Both the position numbers and the translations under genes were made by a program. DNA of 5,980 nt from assembly GCA_964560855.1 (NCBI GenBank), contig CAZLLU010000037.1, forward strand, positions 1-5,980, read 5' to 3'. The notes under the pieces are model-generated. The model saw only the letters and a program-made list of their open reading frames with translations, did no database searches and was not told the DNA's origin. This DNA comes from CAJBLF01 sp964560855 (GTDB lineage Bacteria; Patescibacteriota; Gracilibacteria; Absconditabacterales; Absconditicoccaceae). Positions 1-5,894 of the stretch are shown here, piece after piece; position 1 is the stretch's first letter, and every line of letters begins with the position of its first letter.

Positions 1-872
1 TGAGAAGAATTATTTTGTGATATAGTGTCGGGTGAGCTATCACCGGATTGAAAATTAAATGAGTGAATCATGAATATCATGTAATAGATGGAGTAAAGGA
101 ATCAGTCATAGATATGATGCTCAACTTCAAAACCCTCCGCTTCAAAGTAGACGAAAAAGCGGATAACATACAGCGGATTTCCCAGAGATTCTCTGGTATT
201 GGAGTCTATACATCAAGCAACATCAAATTACCAGCAGGAATAGAGTTATTGAACGATGATGTTGAATTGTTTGAAATTACCGACCCATCATTGGAATTGA
301 ATATAGAAATCAGAATAGAGAAAGGATATGGATACTACAGCATTGATTACCTCAGATCTAGAGACAGAAAAGATGATGATGTAGATGCAAATATTCTCCT
401 CATCGACAATGAATTTAAAGTCATCGATTATGTAAAATACGATGTAGAAGAAGTCATTGAAGACTTCACTGGATCCACTAAGGACCTCTTGGTTATAGAG
501 ATCAGAACATGGTTCAATGGTGTCTCTCCAAAAGAGATTATGATGTTTGCTGGAGAGGTATTGGCTTCTTACGCTAAATTATTCATCTTCGACAATATCT
601 ATATCGATAGATCATTCCTTGTGGATATCGAGGATTTGGATAGAGTCCAAGACAAATTACATGAAGAGACCAACATCAAGACTATGCCGATTGATGCGCT
701 TCCATTGAGCGAAAGAACAAGGAATGCATTAATCAAAAACAATATTCTCTACGTTGAAGACCTCGAGAAGAAAAAGAAAGGCGAACTCCTGCTTATGAAG
801 GGAGTCGGAAGAAAAGCTATCGATGAGATCAATAGCGCATTGGCGAACATCGATAAAGCGCTTATAGGATAA
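1..872 (+). CDS. rpoA: DNA-directed RNA polymerase subunit alpha (5' end outside window)
   Basis: Alpha subunit of RNA polymerase; it dimerises to nucleate core assembly, and its C-terminal domain contacts promoter DNA and activators. The visible frame starts with the codon at 3-5 and gives 289 residues ending at TAA 870-872. It opens with RRIIL, the conserved helix near residue 44 of the E. coli protein, so roughly 40 residues are missing upstream. The N-terminal dimerisation/assembly domain fills about the first 190 visible residues. The last 60 or so are the helix-hairpin-helix C-terminal domain. There the counterparts of E. coli Arg265, Asn268, Gly296 and Lys298 are kept in SERTRNAL and GVGRKA. 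Three TGA codons (18-20, 33-35, 60-62) interrupt the frame under the standard code. The last falls on the glycine of the family's conserved IDGV turn, so they are read as glycine. A GTG at 63 is internal, not the start. rplQ follows after 38 bases, the usual order. Confidence 0.97.
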
Positions 873-910
873 TAGAATAATACAATTTTACTCAATTATA
901 TTTTGGTACC

Positions 911-1297
911 ATGAGACACAAGTACAACAAAATCATCGAGCTTGATACGGGTGCAAAGAAAAAGCAGGTATTCGTGAGACAGTTACTGACTAACCTCATA
1001 AAGAACGGAAAAACCACCACTACCCCAAAAAGGGCTAAGGTTTTGAAATCTGAAGCTGATTCTTTTTTCGCTACACTTGTCAGGATGAACAAAAAACTCG
1101 ATCCGAAAGACGCAAGAAGAGAATGTATCAGATTGATCAAGTCACAGATTTTCGGTGAAGCTGAAGGAAAAAAAGTATTGAATGTACTTTTGCCTAAATA
1201 CATCGAATCAGGCGCTACTTCAAGTTTCGTAGCTGATTACAAGCTAGGATTCAGAGTAGGTGATGGTGTTCAGAAGATATTACTTAAATTGATTTAG
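911..1297 (+). CDS. rplQ: 50S ribosomal protein L17
   Basis: Large-subunit ribosomal protein L17, located near the peptide exit tunnel. The 128-residue product is the normal size for the family. It begins MRHKYNK, close to the typical MRH(R/K) start, and carries the conserved RQLLTNLIKNGKTTTTPKRAK segment (the family's R-L-L-x-L-I-x-x-G-x-I-x-T-T-x-x-x-A-K pattern) at about residues 23-44. The C-terminal FRVGDGV... matches the RxGD(G/A) ending of L17. The ATG at 911 is chosen because the N-terminus aligns there. No clear Shine-Dalgarno motif precedes it; the upstream bases are TATTTTGGTACC. The gene ends in TAG. It is the only gene in the window without an in-frame TGA, and it follows rpoA as in most bacteria. 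Confidence 0.97.
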   Translation: MRHKYNKIIELDTGAKKKQVFVRQLLTNLIKNGKTTTTPKRAKVLKSEADSFFATLVRMNKKLDPKDARRECIRLIKSQIFGEAEGKKVLNVLLPKYIESGATSSFVADYKLGFRVGDGVQKILLKLI

Positions 1298-1300
1298 CAT

Positions 1301-1379
1301 AAAGCATCAAGCTATAAGTTTAAAGCTGCAATATCGTATTTTACGGCTTTAAGCTTAAAACTTTAAGCTTTGGACTTTA
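1301..1379. repeat. Heptad-built imperfect hairpin between rplQ and rplM
   Basis: A 26-base left arm (1301-1326) is matched by a 26-base right arm (1346-1371) at about 21 of 26 positions, across a 19-base loop (1327-1345). Both arms have a visible 7-base period built on variants of AAGCTTN/AAGTTTN, and one more related unit follows to about 1379. It begins three bases after the rplQ stop. It could act as a transcript hairpin that attenuates transcription or protects the mRNA 3' end, but the right arm is followed by GGACTTTAAAAA rather than a run of T, so it is not a canonical terminator. The same heptad vocabulary appears inside the rlmD-type gene at 3251-3285, which suggests a repeat family. 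That link is inference from sequence likeness. Confidence 0.65.
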
Positions 1380-1416
1380 AAAAATATCATTTAATTATTT
1401 TAATAAAGACGTTATT

Positions 1417-1875
1417 ATGGAATTCACAAAGAAAGACCTTAACAAGACGCTCCGGGTGAAACCAGCGGATATGGATAAAAATAGGAAGCGATGGAAAATT
1501 GATGCTACTGGCAAGACGCTCGGAAGGCTCGCAGTAGATATCGCTAAATTGTTGCTTGGAAAGCACAAGGCATATTATTCCGATTTCCGGGATGCTGGTG
1601 ATTTCGTTCTCGTCGAAAATATCGACAAGATTAAGGTGACTGGCAAGAAGCTTATGCAAAACGTCATATATTCCTACAGTGGATACAAGGGAAACCTCAA
1701 GGAAGTGACTCGGGATATCCTTATGAAGAAAAATCCTGCAAAGCTCCTTACTGCGGTCGTCAGGGGAATGATTTCCAAAAATAAGCTTAGGGACAAGAGG
1801 ATCAAGAGATTGAAACTCGTTACCTGAACTACTACCCAATACGATCATTTTAAACCTATTACCCTATCTAAATAA
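1417..1875 (+). CDS. rplM: 50S ribosomal protein L13
   Basis: Large-subunit ribosomal protein L13, an early assembly protein that binds 23S rRNA. Read with code 25 it has 152 residues, close to the usual 140-150. Recognisable blocks are RWKIDATGKTLGRLA (from about residue 25), LLLGKHKAYY, DAGDFVLVEN, the YSGYKG segment and AVVRGMISKNKL. The N-terminus is about 10 residues longer than typical before the conserved Trp. TGA at 1825-1827 (codon 137) would stop translation under the standard code. The family instead continues as RLKVYAGTEH, and the TGA lies exactly on that glycine, followed by 15 more codons to TAA 1873-1875. The stop shares its last base with the ATG of rpsI, so the two are translationally linked. 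No strong Shine-Dalgarno motif is visible before ATG 1417. Confidence 0.95.
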
Positions 1876-2297
1876 TGGCGAACAAAGAGTATACCTATGC
1901 TATAGGAAGAAGAAAAGAGACAACAGCTATTGTCAAGCTTTTCGGCAAAGGAAGCGGTAGCTTCATCATCAAGACCTCCAACGGATCACAGAAACCGTTA
2001 GCGGACTATTTCGGTGGTAACCTCTACTTATTGGAAGCAGCACTTTCACCATTGAATACCCTAGGTCCCGACTATATCAAAAAGTTTGACGCAGAGATAA
2101 CTGTCAATGGATGAGGAATATCAGGACAGGCTGATGCCATCAAGCTAGGATTCGCTAGAGCACTGATAGAACGAGACAACGAATTCAGACTCACATTGAA
2201 ACCATACGGACTTCTCAAAAGAGATCCAAGAGTCAAAGAAAGAAAGAAACCAGGTTTGAAAAAAGCGAGAAAAGCGCCTTCTCGGTCAAAAAGGTAG
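1875..2297 (+). CDS. rpsI: 30S ribosomal protein S9
   Basis: Small-subunit ribosomal protein S9, whose basic C-terminal tail reaches toward P-site tRNA. The product is 140 residues, against about 130 for the family. It shows the S9 start motif YAIGRRKETTAIV, then ITVNGGGISGQADAIKLG, ARAL, LLKRDPRVKERKKPGLKKARKAP and the universal terminal SKR. TGA at 2112-2114 (codon 80) is one of the three glycines of GGGISGQ. That motif is so conserved that this codon alone is strong evidence for UGA as glycine. Under the standard code the protein would be cut to 79 residues and lose its rRNA-binding half. The start overlaps the rplM stop (TAATG). The gene ends in TAG, 25 bases before a terminator stem, so it closes the ribosomal block. 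Confidence 0.97.
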
Positions 2298-2322
2298 AAA
2301 TTTCAATTACGAATATATACAG

Positions 2323-2348
2323 AAAGCTCCGCTCCGGCGGGCTTTTTT
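2323..2348 (+). terminator. Rho-independent terminator after rpsI
   Basis: The stem pairs AAAGC(T)CCGC at 2323-2332 (one bulged T) with GCGGGCTTT at 2337-2345 across a TCCG loop. The 3' arm runs into six T (2343-2348), and the next bases are also T-rich. This is the most GC-rich short segment of the gap and has the standard form of an intrinsic terminator. It separates the ribosomal block from the adk cluster. Confidence 0.88.
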
Positions 2349-2350
2349 GT

Positions 2351-2378
2351 TTGTTTTTCCAAAAGAAATAACTATATC
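2351..2378 (+). promoter_or_regulatory. Possible sigma70-type promoter for the adk cluster
   Basis: A start of transcription is expected between the terminator and adk. The best pair I can see is TTGTTT (2351-2356) as -35 and TATATC (2373-2378) as -10, spaced 16 bases. Each matches the consensus only partly (3 of 6 and 4 of 6), and the region is so AT-rich that such a pair could be chance. An alternative -10 may lie in the T-rich run at 2391-2405. Confidence 0.22.
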
Positions 2379-2414
2379 TGATTTTGGATTTTTATTTTTT
2401 TTATTCGACAAGGA

Positions 2415-2990
2415 ATGACCAAGGACATATTTTTTCTCGGTATCCAAGGATGTGGAAAATGAACACAAGGAAAATTATTGTTCAAGAATCTTCCAAGACA
2501 ATATGATTATCTCGAAATGGGTCAGCTCTTCAGATCAGCTATGTCCAACGACAACATCATAGGTAATTATTGTAAAGATATCGTAAATAGCGGTCAGCTC
2601 GTGCCACATTTTGTCAGCTATGGACGGTACGATATTGCACTGCAGATTGTTACGGAAAAGAAGGTGGGACTTATGGTCGATGGATTCCCTAGGTCTATGC
2701 CTCAATCAGAATTCGTGGAAAAAGAGATGGAAAAATACGGGAGAGATTTTATCATTGTACACTTCGAGCTCTCAAAAGAGAAAGCAATAGAAAGAATGCT
2801 CAAAAGAGCGGAAATCGAAGGCCGCAAGGATGATAACATCGAAGCTATGACTACCAGGATCAATACATTCATGGAAGAGACCCTTCCTGCTATCAAATAT
2901 TTCGAAAGCAAAGGGAAAGTCGTCACCGTTGATGCAGATGGAACGATCGAAGAGGTCAATGCAAGATTAAAGGAAAATTTAGGGCTTTAG
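2415..2990 (+). CDS. adk: Adenylate kinase (short-LID type)
   Basis: Converts AMP + ATP to 2 ADP in the cytoplasm, keeping adenylate pools in balance. The product has 191 residues. It opens MTKDIFFLGIQGCGKGTQ, containing the P-loop (residues 9-17). Glycine 16 of GKGT is encoded by TGA at 2460-2462, so under the standard code the gene would lose its ATP-binding loop. Then come the AMP-binding region with EMGQLFR and SGQLVPHFV, and the VDGFPRSMPQ motif (Asp89 to about residue 97). A short LID follows, with RAEIEGRKDD and downstream RINTF in place of the long zinc-binding LID. The usual P-loop proline is glutamine (Gln11), which I recall as common in CPR homologues. The ATG at 2415 leaves the normal few residues before the P-loop. 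AAGGA lies directly against it, too close for an ideal Shine-Dalgarno. An NMP kinase of related specificity cannot be fully excluded. Confidence 0.93.
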
Positions 2991-3006
2991 TTTCTAGGTT
3001 GTACGT

Positions 3007-4683
3007 ATGGCAAAAATACTCAGCAGAGTAAAGATAGACAAGATCGGCTACGGGTGAGTGGGACTTGCAAGAATGAGCGATGGGAAAAGAATATTGATCA
3101 AATGAGGCGCTTTGCCTGGCAGTATTGTTGACCTGAGAGTCGTAAAGCAAAGAAAGGATTATGTCGAAGCACATATCTCACGCATCATAGAACTCGATCC
3201 CAAAATCGTAGATGGGGAAATCTTCTGTCCTCACTTTTTTTCCAAAAAAGATGAGCTTGAAGCTTGAAGCTTAAAGCTTGAAGCTGTCCGAAAGGTAGGC
3301 TGCTGAGGGTGTAAATGGCAGATGTTAAGCTACGCAAATCAGTTGAAATTGAAAGAAGATATCGTCAACGATGCGTTTACTAAGCTGAAAAAGAAATTAC
3401 CGGAATTACAGATCCTATCTATCATCGGCTCCCCTGCTGAGAAGAAATATAGGAACAAGATAGAGTTCAGTTTTGGAAAATATATAACTAAATGACCCAA
3501 ACAAACAGATGGAATAGATAGATTGGATAGAATAAAATCTAACCCATCTATACAATCTAATCCATCTGAAAATATAGTCTTGTCCAATCGGAGCTGTGGG
3601 TTTCATAAACAAGGCGAGTTTAGCAAGATCGTCGACATAGAGCATTGCTCGCTCATTTCCGATGAAGCGAATATGCTTTACAATCATATCAAAGACCTCT
3701 GCAGATCGTCAGGGCTCCTCGCATATGATCAAATGACGCATCAGGGATTTTTTAGGCATATCGTCATCAGACAAGGAACGAATACTGACCAATTTCTCGT
3801 AAATCTCGCAGTCGCGGATAATAATCTGAAGACGAAAAACGATAAACAACGGAACCGATTTCTCGAGACATTGAAAGCGGATGAAATTCTAAAAAAGAAG
3901 GTGAACACTTTTGTAATAACCTATAATAATGGATTGGCGGATATCGTCAAATCCAACGAATGCGAAACCAAGACGCTTCGGGGAGAATGATATATCCATG
4001 AAATACTTAAGTTTTGAACAAGAAGCCCACGTTCCTCCTTGAAAAAGGAGGGCGACCACGTAGTGGTGGAGGATTTAGGGGTAACCGAAGGGGGGTTTGA
4101 CTCTGCCACAAATACGACTGATGTAACCTTCAGAATATCACCATTCTCATTTTTTCAGACGAATACGCTCTGAGCGCAGCAGCTCTTCAGCCAAGCGATG
4201 AGTATGGTCGGCTATGTAGAAGGAACAATATTGGATCTCTACTGCGGAACCGGAAGTATTGGAATAAGTTTTTTGAAAGCTGGCAAAGGAAATAAACTCG
4301 TAGGCATAGAGATTGTCGAAGATGCTATCATCGATGCTCGACAGAATGCAAAAATCAATGGTATCGACCAAGAAGTCATCTTCCTGGCTGCACCAGCTGA
4401 AAAAGCATTTTTACAGAATCCTGAAATCAAAGAAAAATTGAATAATCTCGGTCTCGTGATTATCGATCCGCCAAGAGATGGGCTCCATCCTAATGTCGTA
4501 AAAATGATCTGCGAACTCAAAAAAGAATCAGATTTTAAATTATTGTATATATCATGCAACCCCGTGACTATGGTCAGGGATATAGAGCTTTTGGTTCAAT
4601 GAGGTTTCAGCACTAGAGAAATCCAACCTGTCGACATGTTCCCACAGACCCATCATATCGAATGTATCGGTGTCTTGAACTAA
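3007..4683 (+). CDS. rlmD: 23S rRNA (uracil-C5)-methyltransferase, RlmD/RlmCD family, with three internal insertions
   Basis: SAM-dependent enzyme that makes 5-methyluridine in 23S rRNA (U1939 in E. coli for RlmD; RlmCD also modifies U747). Read with code 25 it has 558 residues. An N-terminal TRAM domain (about 1-60) contains DKIGYGGVGLA and KGGALPGS. Iron-sulfur cysteines are C74, C99, C102 (in CGGCKWQ) and C214. The methyltransferase domain has SPFSFFQTNT (Gln384), the SAM loop LDLYCGTGSIG (from 409), DPPRDGL (487-493), the nucleophile Cys517 in SCNP, and Glu552 in FPQTHHIE. Nine codons are TGA (3055, 3103, 3265, 3304, 3493, 3988, 4015, 4171, 4600); two complete GG pairs in family motifs. 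The family is usually about 430-460 residues. The excess sits at about 80-98, 163-195 and 338-372, each made of repeat-like DNA. It starts 16 bases after adk with only a weak AGG upstream. Which uridine it modifies cannot be told. Confidence 0.93.
3251..3285 (+). repeat. Heptad tandem repeat inside rlmD (insertion 1)
   Basis: About five tandem copies of a 7-base unit close to AAGCTTG (one copy AAGCTTA). Each unit contains the palindrome AAGCTT. It encodes residues 82-93 of the methyltransferase, including a TGA-coded glycine at 3265-3267. It lies between the first two iron-sulfur cysteines, which the family normally spaces by five residues (CPHF..CGGC) but which here are 24 apart, an excess of 19 residues. 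The reading frame is kept on both sides. Confidence 0.8.
3507..3567 (+). repeat. AT-rich imperfect palindrome inside rlmD (insertion 2)
   Basis: Left arm 3507-3531 pairs with right arm 3538-3567 over a 6-base loop. The outer 13 bases match at 12 positions and the inner 12 at 10, with a 5-base bulge at 3550-3554. Each arm is itself a doubled unit: TCTAAYCCATCT occurs at 3538-3549 and 3556-3567. It encodes residues 167-187 in a low-complexity stretch with SNPSIQSNPS. This part of the family is normally a short hairpin turn between YRNKIEFSFG and CGFHKQGEF. Confidence 0.7.
4031..4095 (+). repeat. G-rich multi-hairpin repeat inside rlmD (insertion 3)
   Basis: A perfect 7-bp stem, CCTCCTT/AAGGAGG (4034-4040 with 4045-4051), is closed by a GAAA loop. 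It is followed by ACCAC/GTGGT (4055-4059 with 4063-4067) and then by GGAGG, which can pair with the first CCTCC instead. G-rich DNA with GGGG and GGGGGG runs follows. The segment lies in a 105-base in-frame stretch (4018-4122, residues 338-372) that has no counterpart between the YIHEIL and FRISPFSFFQ motifs of the family. Its composition differs sharply from the AT-rich gene around it. Confidence 0.72.
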
Positions 4684-4699
4684 GAATTTATTGAAAATA

Positions 4700-4740
4700 A
4701 TGATACAAAGGATATCATCACTTTAGTGTTTTCATCACTT
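4700..4740. repeat. Small direct repeat and weak hairpin between rlmD and murB
   Basis: The 69-base gap holds a weak 6-bp stem, ATGATA/TATCAT (4700-4705 with 4713-4718, 7-base loop). It also has a 9-base direct repeat TCATCACTT at 4715-4723 and 4732-4740, just before the murB start. Neither looks like a terminator, so rlmD and murB may be co-transcribed. A regulatory role is possible but unsupported; a 9-mer repeat in AT-rich DNA could be chance. Confidence 0.3.
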
Positions 4741-4752
4741 CATCTCACGATC

Positions 4753-5802
4753 ATGGATATCCAAAAAAATGTTTCTCTGAAACCCTACAACACGTTTACT
4801 GTCAATGTACAAGCGGATTTTTTTGTGGAAATACAACATGAACAAGAGATATTGGATCTGATTTCCACGGACGTCTTTGCTAGCCAACCACGCTTGATTC
4901 TCTGATGAGGAGCCAACATGCTCTTCACGAAGAATTATAATGGATTGGTGATTAAAGATTCATTGAAAGGAAAAGAAGTGCTCAGAGAAGAAAACGATAC
5001 TGTCTATATCAAGGCTGCCGCTGGAGAAGTACGACACGATTTCATCATGCGGACTTTGGAACAAGGCTATGTCGGAGCGGAAAATATGGTTCTCATCCCA
5101 AGTACAGTCGGCGCTGCGCCATTCGGCAATATTGGAGCATACGGCAAAGAAGCGAAGGATATCATCCACGAAGTAGAAGGTATCGATCTCACGACCTGAG
5201 AAAAAAAGACATGGAGCAATAAAGCATGTGAATTCGCATATCGCGAGAGTATTTTCAAGAAAGCATTGAAAGGCAACGTATTCATCACTGCTGTCACATT
5301 CGCACTCCAGAAACAGACAAACGACTATGTACCAAATATCCAATACAACGATATCCAGAATATTATCGGAACCTTATGAATAGATCCCGCAGACATTACC
5401 GCAATGCAAGTAGCGAATATCATCATAGAGATCAGAGAGAAAAAATTACCTGATCGGAAACAGATCGGTACTGCAGGAAGTTTTTTCAAAAATCCTATCA
5501 TCAACAAAGAACAGTATGAAAATTTATTGATAATATATCCAGAGCTTAAAGGAAATGAAGTTCATTCTGAACTCTGAACTCAACACTCTGCATTTAAATT
5601 GTCTGCAGGGCAGCTGATTGAACTCGCAGGATTCAAAGGCAAAAGTATAGGCAATGTAGGAACTTACCAAAACCACGCGCTCATCATCGTCAACAACGGT
5701 GGAGCAAGCGGTCCAGAGATACGAGCATTCGCTCAAGCTATCCAAGCCAAAGTACAAGAGCTGTTTGATGTACAGCTAGAACCTGAAGTCATCATTATGT
5801 AA
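4753..5802 (+). CDS. murB: UDP-N-acetylenolpyruvoylglucosamine reductase (type I MurB)
   Basis: FAD enzyme that uses NADPH to reduce UDP-GlcNAc-enolpyruvate to UDP-MurNAc, the second committed step of peptidoglycan synthesis, in the cytoplasm. The 349-residue product matches the E. coli enzyme (342) along its whole length. It has LKPYNTF near the start, LILGGGANMLF in the FAD domain (about 48-58), and ENMVLIPSTVGAAPFGNIGAYG. Then come YRESIFK with Arg164, AGSFFKNP with the proton-donor Ser243, and the final LEPEV with Glu345. The region with IQYNDI (counterpart of the E. coli tyrosine loop) marks type I. Five codons are TGA (4903, 4906, 5197, 5377, 5575), including two adjacent glycines of GGGAN and the glycine of LTTGEKK. 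The usual GxGSN serine is alanine here. No Shine-Dalgarno is seen before ATG 4753. It implies the cell makes its own cell-wall precursors, though no other mur gene is in view. Confidence 0.95.
5563..5597 (+). repeat. Degenerate 7-base periodic tract inside murB
   Basis: Five units of seven bases can be lined up, close to CATTCTG and AACTCTG, the clearest being 5563-5569, 5570-5576 and 5584-5590. They encode part of the segment between YPEL and KLSAG, which is about six residues longer than in E. coli MurB, and include the TGA-coded glycine at 5575-5577. It resembles the heptad tract in rlmD in period, not in unit sequence. The length excess is small and the units are diverged, so this could be ordinary loop variation. 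Confidence 0.38.
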
Positions 5803-5803
5803 T

Positions 5804-5836
5804 CGTCATTGCGAGGAATGGAGTGACGAAGCAATC
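5804..5836. repeat. Dispersed-type repeat beginning CGTCATTGCGAGG, right after murB
   Basis: Starting one base after the murB stop, the sequence CGTCATTGCGAGGAATGG runs on to GTGACGAAGCAATC. CGTCA (5804-5808) can pair with TGACG (5824-5828), and ATTGC (5808-5812) with GCAAT (5831-5835), so the element can fold in alternative ways. I recall very similar segments as dispersed repeats in several unrelated bacterial genomes. The role is unknown; there is no open frame. Confidence 0.6.
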
Positions 5837-5871
5837 TTTTCATGTCATTACCTCACTACACCACAGCCCGC

Positions 5872-5887
5872 CCTCGAGCAATCGAGG
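5872..5887. other. Short hairpin with GCAA loop
   Basis: CCTCGA (5872-5877) pairs perfectly with TCGAGG (5882-5887) across a GCAA tetraloop. There is no T run on either side, so it is not a standard intrinsic terminator. It sits between two copies (10 of 11 bases alike) of TCATYACCTCA at 5845-5855 and 5889-5899. It could be part of the surrounding repeat array or an mRNA 3' end structure for murB. Confidence 0.4.
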
Positions 5888-5894
5888 TTCATCA

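Noticed and set aside
1301..1371. Intrinsic terminator after rplQ
   Set aside because: The stem is imperfect and AT-rich and is followed by GGAC and A-rich sequence, not by a run of T.
1387..1848. A 153-codon open frame on the minus strand across rplM, and shorter minus-strand frames across rplQ, rlmD and murB
   Set aside because: Each is antisense to a clearly recognised gene, shows no known motif, and exists because the conserved + strand gene leaves the opposite frame open.
3251..3285. CRISPR-like array
   Set aside because: The units are 7 bases with no spacers between them; this is a simple tandem repeat within a gene.
3493..4122. Introns or self-splicing inteins as the source of the rlmD inserts
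   Set aside because: The inserts are only about 20-35 codons, and no intein or group I/II intron motifs are visible. In-frame repeat insertion is simpler.
18..5577. UGA read as tryptophan (code 4) or selenocysteine
   Set aside because: The affected positions are conserved glycines, not Trp or Cys. Conserved Trp is TGG (for example in L13 RW and RlmD KWQ). Twenty TGA codons in housekeeping genes are far too many for selenoproteins.
2415..5802. adk, rlmD and murB as pseudogenes broken by nonsense mutations
   Set aside because: Every interruption is TGA, none is TAA or TAG, no frameshift is needed, and the catalytic residues are all kept. UGA as glycine explains all cases.
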